Shown piece by piece: positions 27,218-37,042 of a stretch of DNA of 64,000 bases. The notes under the pieces are model-generated. The model ran no database searches. It saw only the letters and a program-made list of their open reading frames with translations, and was not told where the DNA came from. Origin of the DNA: DATJGR01 sp963812255 (GTDB lineage: Bacteria; Pseudomonadota; Gammaproteobacteria; Pseudomonadales; Azotimanducaceae). The translations under genes were made by a program, and so were the position numbers. The first letter of the stretch is position 1, and each line of letters begins with the position of its first letter. The stretch covers positions 2,294,001 to 2,358,000 of the forward strand of contig CAWEUM010000005.1 in NCBI GenBank assembly GCA_963812255.1. Reading direction: 5' to 3'.

Positions 27218-27880
27218 ATGCGCGCGGCCGTGGCAGCGGCCGCGTTGATCGGTGCCCTCGGTGCCGGAGCGGCCATTCACCAACACACGGCCCCCGTCGT
27301 GCTCGCGCCGGGCTATTCCGACCTCGAATTCGAAGCGCCCGCGCCGGGTACGTATCGACTGCCGCCGATCCGGGTGGCGGGCGATGGTCCGATCCTCGAC
27401 GACACGGGCCGGCCGCACGCGTTGTACGACTACCTCGGCGATCGCGCGGTGCTTCTGAGTTTCATCTACACGTCATGCAGCGACGTCAACGGTTGTCCGC
27501 TGGCGGCGCACGTCTTGAAGCGCGTACAGGATCGAGCGCTCGCCGAACCTGGGCTGCGAGGCCGGCTGCGCCTCGTCAGCATCTCGTTCGACCCGAGCCA
27601 CGACACGCCGGCGGTCATGACCACCTACGGCGCAAACCTGCGCGCGCCCGGGTTCGACTGGGTATTCCTCACGAGTGCATCGGAGGCGCAGTTGCAGCCG
27701 TTGCTCGACGCGTACGACCAGGCGGTCTTTCGCGACGAATCAGGCGCGCTGTCACACATCCTCCGAGTCGTGCTGATCGATCCGCAGCGCCGCGTTCGCA
27801 ACATCTACAGCGTGTCTTTCCTGCATGCGGATACCGTGCTGAACGACGTGCGGACCGTTCTGCTCGACGACGACGGCTAG
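27218..27880 (+). CDS. SCO1/SenC-family copper chaperone
   Basis: 220 aa thioredoxin-fold protein, signal anchor at the N-terminus (AAVAAAALIGALGAGAA). The metal-binding pair is C87-x5-C93-P (TSCSDVNGCP) instead of the common C-x3-C-P, with the conserved His180 (GALSHILRV). The gene starts immediately after the mtoX stop (TAG-ATG), so translation is coupled. Its likely job is copper delivery to periplasmic MtoX rather than to cytochrome oxidase, whose genes are absent. Confidence 0.9.
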   Translation: MRAAVAAAALIGALGAGAAIHQHTAPVVLAPGYSDLEFEAPAPGTYRLPPIRVAGDGPILDDTGRPHALYDYLGDRAVLLSFIYTSCSDVNGCPLAAHVLKRVQDRALAEPGLRGRLRLVSISFDPSHDTPAVMTTYGANLRAPGFDWVFLTSASEAQLQPLLDAYDQAVFRDESGALSHILRVVLIDPQRRVRNIYSVSFLHADTVLNDVRTVLLDDDG

Positions 27881-27883
27881 GCG

Positions 27884-28332
27884 TCACGAGGCGCGCCACG
27901 CTGCTTGGCGCGGCCCTCGGCATCATCCCGAGCTTCGCCGCCGCGGCGCGCCCACATTGGTGCCAACGGCGGGTCGCAGGACAGCCGTGATTCTCGGCGC
28001 GGGCATATGCGGACTAGTCGCGGCGCATGAACTCGGCCGCGCCGGCCGCCAATGCACCGTACTCGAAGCGTCGCACCGAGTCGGCGGTCGCAACCTGACG
28101 CTGCGCCATGGCGACAAGGTCGACGAACTCGGTAACCCGCAGACCTGTCCATTCGACGATGATCCGGTTTGTATCTGAATGCCGGTCCCGCTCGCATTTC
28201 GAGCACGCACGAACGCCCGCTGAGTATTGCCGCGAGTTCGGCGTTGCGGTCTCACCGTTCGTCAACGGACTCGCTGCGCCGGGCATGCAGGTGGAGATCG
28301 AGGTGTTTCTCGCGCCGCCACCGAAACCGTAG
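27884..28332 (+). pseudogene. Flavin amine oxidase remnant with several frameshifts
   Basis: Pieces in different frames read in order as an FAD-dependent amine oxidase. They are an exported-type N-terminus (RRATLLGAALGIIPSFAAAA) without a start codon; the Rossmann block AVILGAGICGLVAAHELGRA with TVLEASHRVGGRN; then NAGPARISSTHERPL and YCREFGVAVSPFVN. At least three frame changes lie between 27,950 and 28,220 and the remaining two thirds of the gene are missing. The remnant directly follows the SCO gene. Confidence 0.65.
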
Positions 28333-28553
28333 CGGGCCCGCAACTACGATCGAGTTGCACGATACGTTTGATCACGGTGCACGCAGGTGTGTCCCGCGCA
28401 CCAAGGCACCGCACGGTCGAAGCGCCGCGGCGGTCGCGAACGCAGCCGGGTGCCGTCGTCCGGGAATCTCGCGCTGTCTTCGAAGCGTCACGCGCTTGGC
28501 GCGTTCCCTGCATGACGCAGTTGTGCCCGTCGCACAGCGCAGAGGATCGGATC

Positions 28554-29318
28554 ATGCCCCCGTATGCCGCAACACATCCTGCAACACACTCGACGACCGC
28601 TGCGGCAGAGCCCGCGTACGCCGGTCCTCACCCCTGGCAGATCAAGCCGTGGGCTCAACTCGCCCGCCGTGTCATGCGAACCTATGCGTACACGCGATGG
28701 GTCGATCGATACTGCGATCCGCTGTCGGTGACCGGTCTGCAGAATTTGCGGTCCATCGAAGGCCCTGCGATCTTCGTGGCCAATCATCAGAGTCACATGG
28801 ACACGCTGGTGTTGTTCGAAGCGATGCCGGAGCGGATCAAACGCAATCTGTACTTTGGCGCGGCCGCGGATCGCTGGTTCGTCAAAGGCAAGAAGAAGCT
28901 CGTACTGCAACCCTGGTATCAGTCGATGGTGCTCGGCAACTTTCCGATCGTGCGTGGCGGCGGGGCCAAGGCGCTCGAGTACGCGGGCTGGCTGCTGCGA
29001 CAAGGCGAGTGTGTCTGCATCTTTCCGGAAGGTACGCGCACGACGAAGGACGAGTTGGGCCGCTTCAAGCCCGGCGTGTCGATTCTCGCGCTCGAGCTCG
29101 ACGTACCGGTGATTCCGATTTATCTCTCTGGTTTGCGTGAGATGCGACCGAAGGGCGCGTTGCGTGCGAAGGCCGGTCCGGCAGGTGTCGATGTACTGGC
29201 TCCAGTGCGGTTTCAACGCGGGACGACCGTGGACGACGCGACCGCGACGCTGCGCAATGCGCTTGCGGCGCGGCATGCCCAGGAGCATGTGGCTCTCAGT
29301 CTCGCCGAGGCAGTCTGA
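28554..29318 (+). CDS. 1-acyl-glycerol-3-phosphate acyltransferase (PlsC family)
   Basis: 254 aa. Transfers an acyl chain to lysophosphatidate or a related acceptor at the inner membrane. Catalytic NHQSHMD (H-x4-D), the substrate loop IFPEGTRTTKDELGRFKPG and the PVIPIYLSG block are present. ATG 28554 follows AGAGGA at 8 nt; an in-frame ATG 42 nt upstream is less well served. The preceding 220 bp hold no gene. Paralogues of the housekeeping enzyme are common, so this may not be the main PlsC. Confidence 0.9.
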   Translation: MPPYAATHPATHSTTAAAEPAYAGPHPWQIKPWAQLARRVMRTYAYTRWVDRYCDPLSVTGLQNLRSIEGPAIFVANHQSHMDTLVLFEAMPERIKRNLYFGAAADRWFVKGKKKLVLQPWYQSMVLGNFPIVRGGGAKALEYAGWLLRQGECVCIFPEGTRTTKDELGRFKPGVSILALELDVPVIPIYLSGLREMRPKGALRAKAGPAGVDVLAPVRFQRGTTVDDATATLRNALAARHAQEHVALSLAEAV

Positions 29319-29366
29319 CGTGGTAAGCGACCGCAATCGACTGCGTAACCGCAGCCGTTCGGGCCC

Positions 29367-29387
29367 GCGCGCCGGCAACCGGCGCGC
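29367..29387. terminator. Strong GC hairpin between convergent genes
   Basis: GCGCGCCGG-CAA-CCGGCGCGC: a perfect 9-bp stem with a 3-nt loop, midway between the convergent PlsC and BNR-protein stops. It lacks a T run on either strand, so it is a probable rather than a textbook bidirectional terminator. Confidence 0.5.
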
Positions 29388-29416
29388 AGGTGATGGTAAG
29401 GCGGTAGACGCAACCG

Positions 29417-31147
29417 TTACGGCGCGGGGTTGAGCAAGCCGACGACGACATCCTGGTTCGGTGACGTGACCTGGGGGTCGCCGCGAAAGTCGGTCCACAC
29501 GGTTATCGCGTGGCCGGCCGCGTCGACCGCCGTGCCGGTGTAGTCGCCGATGAACGAACCCGCGAACAGTGTGTACGGATTCGACGATTGGTGGGTCACG
29601 CGAGTCGGGGCGGCGAAACCGTCGTCCGATGAACGCACCTCCCAGTCGAGGCACACTGCCGCACTGGCGCGCTGCGGGTCGATTGGCTTCACTGGCTGCA
29701 GCGTTTGAGTGTCCAGCTCCATGATGCCGCAGTCGGGGTCGAGGTTCGGCGATAACGAGTACGCGCGCGTGTAGTAGCCAACGACGACGCGGCCCGCGTC
29801 GGCGCCGACCGACGGATACACCTTGTCGGGTGCGTCGGTCGTCAGCTTGGCTGGCGCCGACCAGTTCTTGCCGTTGGCGGACTGTACCAGCTTGACCTGA
29901 TTCGACGTCGTGCCGTCGAACGCGGCGCCACCCTGACCGCACGTTCCGCTGCCTTCATTGTCGGCCCACACGATCGCGATCTTGCCGCTGCTCGGATCGA
30001 TCGCCATCGACGGATAGCTGTTGATGCGGAACTGCTCGTTGGTCAGCGTCTGCCGATTCTGGCCGCCGGGCAGCTGAATCGGATAGCAATCCAGGTCGTC
30101 GTAGACGCGCGCAAGCTGTTTGGTCGTGAACGATTTGCCGCCGTTGTCGGAGCGCGCAACCACGAGTTGATCGGTGTTGTAACCGGTGTCGGGATCAGCG
30201 CCCTCGTACGCCACGTATACGACGCCATTCGGCGCGACCGCGACCTGCGAGCCCTGGTTGTACAGATGTGCGGCATCGGAAACTTCCTTCGGCGCCGACC
30301 ACGACTTGCCGCCATTGCGCGAGCTCGACATCAGGATCGGCGAGCGCTGATAGCCGAGTCCTTGCGGGCCCTGATAAAAGCGCGTCCAGGTGACATACAC
30401 CGTGCCGTCGGGGCCGACTCCGATCCACTCCTTGTCGGCGAAGAAATTGCCCGCGGCACGGTAGTCGACCATAGTCGGTGCCGACCACGTCGCACCGCCA
30501 TCGCGTGATGCGGCTACCGCGATGCCCGACAGCGTGCGCGGAAATTTATCGAAATTGCAGACCAGGCCGGCGTAGTAAAGCGTCCCGTCCGGCGCATAGG
30601 CGAGCACCGGATCGCCGCACGAATCCAGATGACCGAACACGCCCCTGCCGGCGGACGAGCGCGTCCAGCCCGGCAGGAACCTGTTACCCCAGGACTGACC
30701 GCCGTCGTTCGAATAGTACACCGCGTGGACGTTGTCCCGGTATTCGTTGGCGGACGTGGCGACGTTCGTCGAATCGGTCGGATTGATGACGATGTTCTGC
30801 TCGTTCTGCGGGTTGTAGCAGCTGGTGCCGTCGGCGAAGTAGAACAGCGTGTCGTCGACGATCGCGTCGTACTCCGGCGCAGCCAGCGGCGGGTACAGCG
30901 ACGTGTCTCCGAAGAACGGCGCGGCGCGACAGCGCGAGAACAGGATCTGAGCGCCGGCCTGCGGGTTGTCGGCGGCCTCCTCCTCGAATTCCAGCGGCGT
31001 GCGCAGTTCGCCGGCTTCACCTTCGGCGCCGTCCGGAATCGTTGCGCGGAAACGATTGTGACCACCCGGCTCCCCGCTCGCCGGGTTGGCCATGAACAGT
31101 ACAGCCAGTGCGGCGCCGCAAAGCGTCGGCGCAATTCGCAGTGTCAT
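29417..31147 (-). CDS. Exported BNR/Asp-box repeat protein (sialidase-like propeller)
   Basis: 576 aa secreted protein. Signal peptide APTLCGAALAVLFMANPASG. At least four Asp-box repeats: SNDGGQSWG, SRDGGATWS, SRNGGKSWS and SDNGGKSFT, plus a weaker SANGKNWS, indicating a six-bladed propeller. The catalytic Arg triad and Tyr/Glu of true sialidases could not be assigned, so an enzyme activity is not claimed. ATG 31147 is preceded by AGAAAGGGGG at 5 nt. It stands alone, convergent with plsC and divergent from metE. Confidence 0.75.
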   Translation of the reverse strand: MTLRIAPTLCGAALAVLFMANPASGEPGGHNRFRATIPDGAEGEAGELRTPLEFEEEAADNPQAGAQILFSRCRAAPFFGDTSLYPPLAAPEYDAIVDDTLFYFADGTSCYNPQNEQNIVINPTDSTNVATSANEYRDNVHAVYYSNDGGQSWGNRFLPGWTRSSAGRGVFGHLDSCGDPVLAYAPDGTLYYAGLVCNFDKFPRTLSGIAVAASRDGGATWSAPTMVDYRAAGNFFADKEWIGVGPDGTVYVTWTRFYQGPQGLGYQRSPILMSSSRNGGKSWSAPKEVSDAAHLYNQGSQVAVAPNGVVYVAYEGADPDTGYNTDQLVVARSDNGGKSFTTKQLARVYDDLDCYPIQLPGGQNRQTLTNEQFRINSYPSMAIDPSSGKIAIVWADNEGSGTCGQGGAAFDGTTSNQVKLVQSANGKNWSAPAKLTTDAPDKVYPSVGADAGRVVVGYYTRAYSLSPNLDPDCGIMELDTQTLQPVKPIDPQRASAAVCLDWEVRSSDDGFAAPTRVTHQSSNPYTLFAGSFIGDYTGTAVDAAGHAITVWTDFRGDPQVTSPNQDVVVGLLNPAP

Positions 31148-31461
31148 GGTGCCCCCTTTCTGTTCGTCTTGTGAGTTGTTCAACGCTACGCCTGGTCCAT
31201 GGAGCCGGCAAGGTACGCGCGGCCGACGTTCCTCGGGCTGTGCGTTGCCTGGAGGATCGATGTTCAAGGCGCGTCACGTCCTTTAGAACTGGCGTCGCAG
31301 CTCGGTCTTCAACACCTTGACGTAATTCTTCGCAGGAGTTCGATGCCCGAGACGTTCCACGCCCACGTTGAATTTCACTCATGCAAAATCGGAAAACGCT
31401 TGGATTGATCGACCGACGATGTCGGTCGACGATGCGACGCGTCTGATTTGGATGCATCGAC
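31148..31461. other. Divergent intergenic region with a 9-3-9 palindrome upstream of metE
   Basis: No gene. TCGACCGAC-GAT-GTCGGTCGA (31409-31429) is a perfect 9-bp inverted repeat ending 32 bp before the metE ATG. It could be an operator or an RNA hairpin in the metE leader. TGAATTTCA (about 31,367) is a short MetR-like TGAA/TTCA pair with the wrong spacing. No B12-box (GCCACTG) of a cobalamin riboswitch was found. Confidence 0.5.
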
Positions 31462-33732
31462 ATGACTGTCGCGCACGTTCTCGGCTTTCCGCGCATCGGT
31501 GTTCGTCGCGAGCTCAAGACCGCGGTTGAAGCGTACTGGAAGGGCAAATCGACCCAGGCGGAACTCCGCGCTCGCGGGCGCGAGCTGCGCGCACGCCACT
31601 GGGCGCTGCAGGCCGAGGCGGGCCTCGACTACGTCGCCGTCGGGGACTTTGCCTGGTACGACCACGTACACAATTCGACCGCATTGTTCGGTGGCGCGCC
31701 GGCGCGCTTTGGCTTGGGCGAGCGTGTCGATCTCGACGGCTATTTCGCGATGGCACGCGGCACCACCGACGAACCCGCGCTGGCGATGAAGAAATGGTTC
31801 GATACGAACTATCACTACCTCGTGCCCGAAGTCGCTGCGGACAGCCGCTTCGAACTGAATCGCGATTGGCTGTTGCCCGAGGTGCGCGAGGCGCTGGCGC
31901 TCGGATACCCGGTCAAGGTCGTACTGCTCGGTCCGCTGACGTGGCTGTGGCTGACAGCGACCGTCACCGCGTTCGACAAGTTGCGCCTGTTGTCGCCTGT
32001 GTTGCGCGTCTATCGCGCGTTGCTGATCGAGCTGAAGGAAATGGGCGCGCATTGGGTGCAAATCGATGAGCCGATTCTGTCGCTCGACTTGCCCGCAGAA
32101 TGGTTGAACGTCTATCCGGCTGCCTACCGAGCGCTGTCGGACGTTGGTCCACCGCTGTTGCTCGCCACGTACTTCGGCAGCGTTGCCGAACGCGCACCGC
32201 TGCTGAAGCGTTTGCCGATTGCCGGGCTGCACCTCGATCTGGTCCGCGCGCCGGAGCAACTCGAAGCGTTTTTGTCAGGCTGGCCTCGCGACAAAGTACT
32301 CTCGTTGGGCGTCATCGATGGCCGAAACGTGTGGCGGTCTGATTTGACCCGCGCGCTACAGGTCTTGAACACCGCGCGCGCTTCGATTGGCGATCGCGTT
32401 TGGGTATCAGCGTCGTGCTCGTTGTTGCACGTACCGACGGATTTGTCGCACGAACGAAAGATCGATCCTGCGTTGAAGGACTGGCTTTCATTTGCAGTAC
32501 AGAAGCTGGACGAGGTCTCGCTGCTCGAGCGATCGCTAACCGAATCGAAAGCGGTGGACACGGAACGTCTGCGGGATGCCGAACGTGCAGCGCGGACTCG
32601 AAAAAGTGCGCCATCGACACACCGTGGCGATGTGCGTGATCGGGTTGCTGCCTTGCGTGCCGTCGATGGCCGGCGCCGGTCGCCGTTTTCAGCGCGCGCC
32701 ATACGTCAGCGGGAGGCTCTGAACCTGCCGTTGCTGCCGACGACGACGATCGGTTCGTTTCCCCAGACCCACGAAATCCGCGCGGCGCGTGCCGCGCATA
32801 AAGGCGGGCGAATTTCGGCCGCCGAGTATCGCGACGCGATGCGAAAGGAAATCCGCCAAGCGATCGAGAAGCAGGAAATGCTCGGACTCGACGTTCTGGT
32901 GCACGGTGAGGCCGAGCGCAACGACATGGTCGAATACTTCGGTGAACACCTCGAGGGATTTGCGTTGACCGAAAATGGTTGGGTACAGAGCTACGGCTCG
33001 CGTTGTGTCAAACCACCGGTGATTTTCGGAGACGTTTCGCGACCCAATCCGATGACGGTGTACTGGGCGCGCTACGCGCAGAGCCTCACCAACAAGCCGA
33101 TGAAGGGAATGCTGACCGGCCCGGTCACGATGCTGTGCTGGAGTTTCGTCCGAGACGATCTGCCGCGCCGGGAGATCGCGTTGCAGCTCGCGATTGCGCT
33201 GCGCAACGAAGTCTGCGACTTGGAGGCTGCGGGCATCCGCGTCATCCAGATCGACGAGCCCGCGTTTCGCGAGGGCCTGCCATTGCGGCAAGCCGAGTGG
33301 CCGGACTATCTGGATTGGGCCTCGCGGGCGTTTCGAGTCTGCGCGTCGGGCATTGCCGATGCGACCCAGATTCACACGCACATGTGCTATTCGCAGTTCA
33401 ACGACATCCTGCCGGCGATCGCGGCCATGGATGCCGACGTCATCACAATCGAAACGTCGCGGTCGCGGATGGCACTGCTGGATGGGTTTGCAATTTTTCG
33501 ATACCCGAACGAAATCGGTCCGGGTCTCTACGATATCCATTCGCCGCGTGTTCCCGACGCGACCGAGATGAAGGTATTGCTTGACCGCGCGCTCGCGGTC
33601 GTGCCGGCAGAGCGGCTGTGGGTCAATCCGGATTGCGGATTGAAGACGCGCGGCTGGAGCGAAACCGAGGCGGCGTTGGCGCGTATGGTGGCGGTGGCGC
33701 ACGACGCGAGACGGGAGTTGCAGGGTGGTTGA
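31462..33732 (+). CDS. metE: Cobalamin-independent methionine synthase MetE
   Basis: 756 aa, full length (E. coli 753). Transfers methyl from methyl-tetrahydropteroyl-polyglutamate to homocysteine. Both barrel domains are present: N-terminal HVLGFPRIGVRRELK and C-terminal LPTTTIGSFPQT. The catalytic zinc ligands are His and Cys in HTHMCYSQFN, Glu in ITIETSRSRM and Cys in VNPDCGLKTRGW. ATG 31462 matches the family start. The upstream palindrome may be regulatory. Confidence 0.97.
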   Translation: MTVAHVLGFPRIGVRRELKTAVEAYWKGKSTQAELRARGRELRARHWALQAEAGLDYVAVGDFAWYDHVHNSTALFGGAPARFGLGERVDLDGYFAMARGTTDEPALAMKKWFDTNYHYLVPEVAADSRFELNRDWLLPEVREALALGYPVKVVLLGPLTWLWLTATVTAFDKLRLLSPVLRVYRALLIELKEMGAHWVQIDEPILSLDLPAEWLNVYPAAYRALSDVGPPLLLATYFGSVAERAPLLKRLPIAGLHLDLVRAPEQLEAFLSGWPRDKVLSLGVIDGRNVWRSDLTRALQVLNTARASIGDRVWVSASCSLLHVPTDLSHERKIDPALKDWLSFAVQKLDEVSLLERSLTESKAVDTERLRDAERAARTRKSAPSTHRGDVRDRVAALRAVDGRRRSPFSARAIRQREALNLPLLPTTTIGSFPQTHEIRAARAAHKGGRISAAEYRDAMRKEIRQAIEKQEMLGLDVLVHGEAERNDMVEYFGEHLEGFALTENGWVQSYGSRCVKPPVIFGDVSRPNPMTVYWARYAQSLTNKPMKGMLTGPVTMLCWSFVRDDLPRREIALQLAIALRNEVCDLEAAGIRVIQIDEPAFREGLPLRQAEWPDYLDWASRAFRVCASGIADATQIHTHMCYSQFNDILPAIAAMDADVITIETSRSRMALLDGFAIFRYPNEIGPGLYDIHSPRVPDATEMKVLLDRALAVVPAERLWVNPDCGLKTRGWSETEAALARMVAVAHDARRELQGG

Positions 33733-33736
33733 AACC

Positions 33737-33759
33737 GACCCGATTCGCTGAGACGGGTC
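33737..33759. terminator. Hairpin between convergent metE and ATPase remnant
   Basis: GACCCG-(11 nt)-CGGGTC directly after the metE stop, followed by TTG. Weak stem of 6 bp with a long loop, but placed exactly where a bidirectional terminator is expected. Confidence 0.35.
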
Positions 33760-33768
33760 TTGCCGATG

Positions 33769-35882
33769 TCATGTCGCTCGTTCGGCGAGCCAGGCATCGA
33801 CGTCCTTCAACTCGCTGGCGGCCGCCGGTCCCATGGCTTCGAACACCGCACGCGCTTTGTGCACGAGTGCCATGCCCGTGGCCGAATCGCGATTCGAATC
33901 GGTGAGCGTTCGGCCGAGCAGCCAGCGAGTCCACGCCCTGTTCCCCTCGGGCACCTCGTTGGCGGTTCGCAGGTGATCGGCACGGGCCAGTGCCTCGATG
34001 GCGGCATCGAAGCGACCGAGTCCGATGTTCGACTCGCCGATGCAGGTCAACGAAAACGCAACATCGGGGTGGCCCTCGCCCAGGTGCCCAGCGTCCAGCG
34101 CATATGCCTCTCGGCTGTACGCAAGCCCGTCGTCGAACATCTGCTCGCGATTGGCGAGATTCGCGAGACTGGTGAGCGCGACCGCGATGTCGGTGTGCTG
34201 ATCGAATTTCCGCCACGCATCGATGGCGTGACGCAGATGCGCGCGTGCCTCTGAATAGTGCTCGATGCTGATGCTCAGATCGGCCAGCGCATTGTGCGTG
34301 TCGGCAAAACGCCACCAGTTCGGCCGGTCCTGCGCCTGAATCGCCAGGCTCTCCTGCAGCGATGTCGACGCGTCGTCGTAACGTCCGAGTTCCTTCAGAC
34401 ACCAGCCGCGGCGGTAGAGGATTTGCGCGTGTTGCTCGTCGTCGTCGAGCCCCTCGCAGCACTGTAAGGCCTCGTCCAGATAGCCCAGGGCTCGGCGATG
34501 GTCGCCGCGTTTGCGGCACACGTTGCTCAGCGCGTCGAGCGCGGCAGCGCGAAGGCCGCGATCATCGCCCGATGCCAAACGCAATGCTCGGGTGGCGGCC
34601 GCGAGTGCGGCGTCGAAGCGATGCAGACGCACCAACGTATGGGTCTGGTTCACGAGAATGTCCGCCAGCGTGGCCCCGTCGGCCTGTTCGGCCAGCGCGA
34701 CGGCTCGATCGAACGACGCGGCGGCCCCGCCAAGGTCGCCGGTCATGGCACGCACCTTCGCGAGTTCCGCATGGAGCGTCGCGTTGTTTTGATCTTCTGA
34801 CGCAAGCGCAATCGCGCGCTCGAGATGGATAGCAGCCTCGGTGAGCGACCCGGTCGACTCGGCATAGGCCGCTGCCTGCACGTAGAAAGGCTGGGCTCGG
34901 TTGCTGAGCTTTGCCTGGTCGTAGTGAAACGCCAACTGCGCTGCAAGGGGGCCGGGCGGATCATCGGCGAGCGCCGCGTAGCGTTCGCCGACGGCCTCGT
35001 GCAGATACGTTCGCTCGATTGGGTCGATGCTCTGGTAAGAGTGGTGTCGCGCGAGGCTGTGGCAAAAGCGGTACTGGGTCGTGCGGTGACCGCCGACCGC
35101 CACGTGGCCCAGCGGTTCGATCAGGTTCTTCGGCACGCGTCGCGACAGTACACGCACGATCGACATCGCACTGCGCTCCATCACGCCAGCGACGATTTCT
35201 ACGGTGAACTGATCGCCTTCCACGCTGGCCGTCTGCAACACTTCCCGCACGTCGGCGCCGAGCGCCATGATCTGTGTATCCAAGACCTTCGTCACTTGCG
35301 TCGGTAGGTCGTGCCAATCGATGCGCGCGTTGTCCCGCCACGCGCCGCCCGCGCGATGAACATAGCTGGCAGCGACGAGATGATTGACCAGTTCTACGAC
35401 GAACAGAGGGTGCCCCCCGGTATGGGTCGCGAGTTGTGCGATGAATTGCTCGCTGACGCCGGGCACGACGGCACGCGCATACGCAGCCACCAGTTCGCTG
35501 CCCCGCGTGCGCATGGCCAGGTCCAGATCGACGACCGTCGCATCGAGGTGACCGCAGATCGCATCGATGGTCTCGGCGAGCTTCGCCTCATACGGACCGT
35601 CCTGTGTAGCCGTCAGCAACAGCAAGGGCTTGGTTGCTGTTCGTCTCGACAGGCGCCGCAACAGATCGAGCAATGCCCCCATGCAACCACGAGGTCCGAG
35701 CCGGTGCGTTCCAGCGACGAGACAAATTCGCGCATCAGCGTGCTTTTGCCGGAACCGACACTGCCTCTGATGACGCACACACCGCCGACATTGCCGATCG
35801 CCGCTCGGAGCTGGCCATTCATCGATTCCAGTTCAGGGTCGCGGCCGACGCAGATCCTCTCCGATGTCGTCGACGTCGCCAT
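33769..35882 (-). pseudogene. Broken AAA-type ATPase with TPR repeats; Walker B region deleted
   Basis: The gene start (ATG 35882) reads RICVGRDPELESMN, then Walker A RGSVGSGKSTLMREF, then SDLVVAW, and loses frame near 35,680. The next frame continues as the middle and end of the same kind of protein: ALLDLLRRLSRRT, PLLLLTATQD, the THTGGHPLFVVELVNHL sensor region, then about 10 tetratricopeptide-like repeats to the stop at 33,769. The part normally holding Walker B (about 70-120 residues) is missing at the junction. This looks like a deletion plus frameshift in a signal-transduction ATPase of the AAA_16-TPR type. The 3' piece could still be translated as a TPR protein of about 640 aa. Confidence 0.7.
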
Positions 35883-36107
35883 CTATCTACAGAGGTCCCC
35901 GTGCGCAGAACGCGCAGTTTACAGTGCCGCGCCACGAACGCGGGCATAGAGCAACCATCGTTTTGCGGAAGTCCGACTGGGCGTCAACCGGGATGCACAA
36001 CGACCGTGTTAAGGGGAACGTCACCAGACTTGCCCGCCACGCGGGTCGGGTCTGCGATCGTCCTCACGTCCATCCGACAGGCACTGCATCAACCGGAGGT
36101 TGCGATG

Positions 36108-36889
36108 TCAGAGGCCATCGCGCCCGACGGCGTCGAGCTCGACATTTGCCGCGAGCACACGCAGCCTTTCCACGACCCGTCGCAGCACGTCGCCGTCCGA
36201 CGTATCGGTGCGAAAGTAGGCACGCCAAAGCGATTCCCCAACGGAAATGGAATGGCGATCGGTGCCGCGAGCTGGGCACACACCGCGTTCCTGCCGTGGC
36301 GCCAGTTGCGCAGTTGCGTGTCGAAGACGCCCCACAGTTGCGGATAGTCGCGACCCTCGAAATCATCGGCAATCGCACTGCGAACCGCACTGTGATCGCC
36401 ATCCGTACCGACGATGAAACGTGCTTCGTGTTCGAACTCTCCGCGCTCTTTGCACTTCAGTGTGGTACGGACGTGGTCATCGAATTGACACAACGCGACG
36501 AATTCGACACCGCGTTCGACACGGCCAGCCAACGTCTCGAGGTGATTCGTCAGGATCCGGATCGTGTCCTCCTCCGGAATCGACAGGATGTGCGGGAACG
36601 GTGTGTCCAGACCATCGAAACGGTACGAGGCCATGCTTGTCTCGTTCGAACACACCTCGACCTGCGTGACGATCTGGCCACGTTCGTAGAACCGATCCCG
36701 CAGGCCCAGCGCCGCGAGGATCTCCAGCGTTCGGGACTTGATGAATATTGCCCGGCTCCAGTGCGCGGGCGCCGGGTCTCGATCGATCAGGCGGAACGGG
36801 ATGCCTCGGCGTGCGAGTTCGATCGCGACGGTCAGCCCCGTCGGGCCGGCACCGACCACGAGGATCGGCCTGGAGTCGTCATCAACCAT
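36108..36889 (-). pseudogene. FAD-dependent aromatic/polyketide monooxygenase, truncated and frameshifted
   Basis: From ATG 36889 the frame reads RPILVVGAGPTGLTVAIELA (FAD-binding G-x-G-x-x-G), HWSRAIFIKSRTLEIL and the second FAD motif VGTDGDHSAVR, all of the PHBH/PF01494 fold. Near 36,240 the frame changes: GESLWRAYFRTDTSDGD continues in another frame and stops at 36,108. The C-terminal third of the protein is absent. It lies next to the broken ATPase, in a region of several dead genes. Confidence 0.72.
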
Positions 36890-37042
36890 GCCCGCAAACG
36901 TCTCTGAGCCATCATCGAGAGACGCGCTCACGCTCTGCTGAAGCTTAGCGCAATGTGTCGGGGTATCGAACCGCGTGGCGGCATGGCGTTCGGCTGCCTA
37001 TGAGGTAGAGTTCGGGCAGCGCCGCATGTCAAAGGAGGCGAG

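Noticed and set aside
28488..29942. A 484-codon minus-strand frame across plsC and the end of the BNR gene
   Set aside because: Arg-rich, no motifs, and it crosses two real genes and the hairpin between them. Shadow.
31148..31461. Cobalamin or SAM riboswitch expected ahead of metE
   Set aside because: No B12 box and no SAM-aptamer-like conserved core could be found; only a simple palindrome is present.
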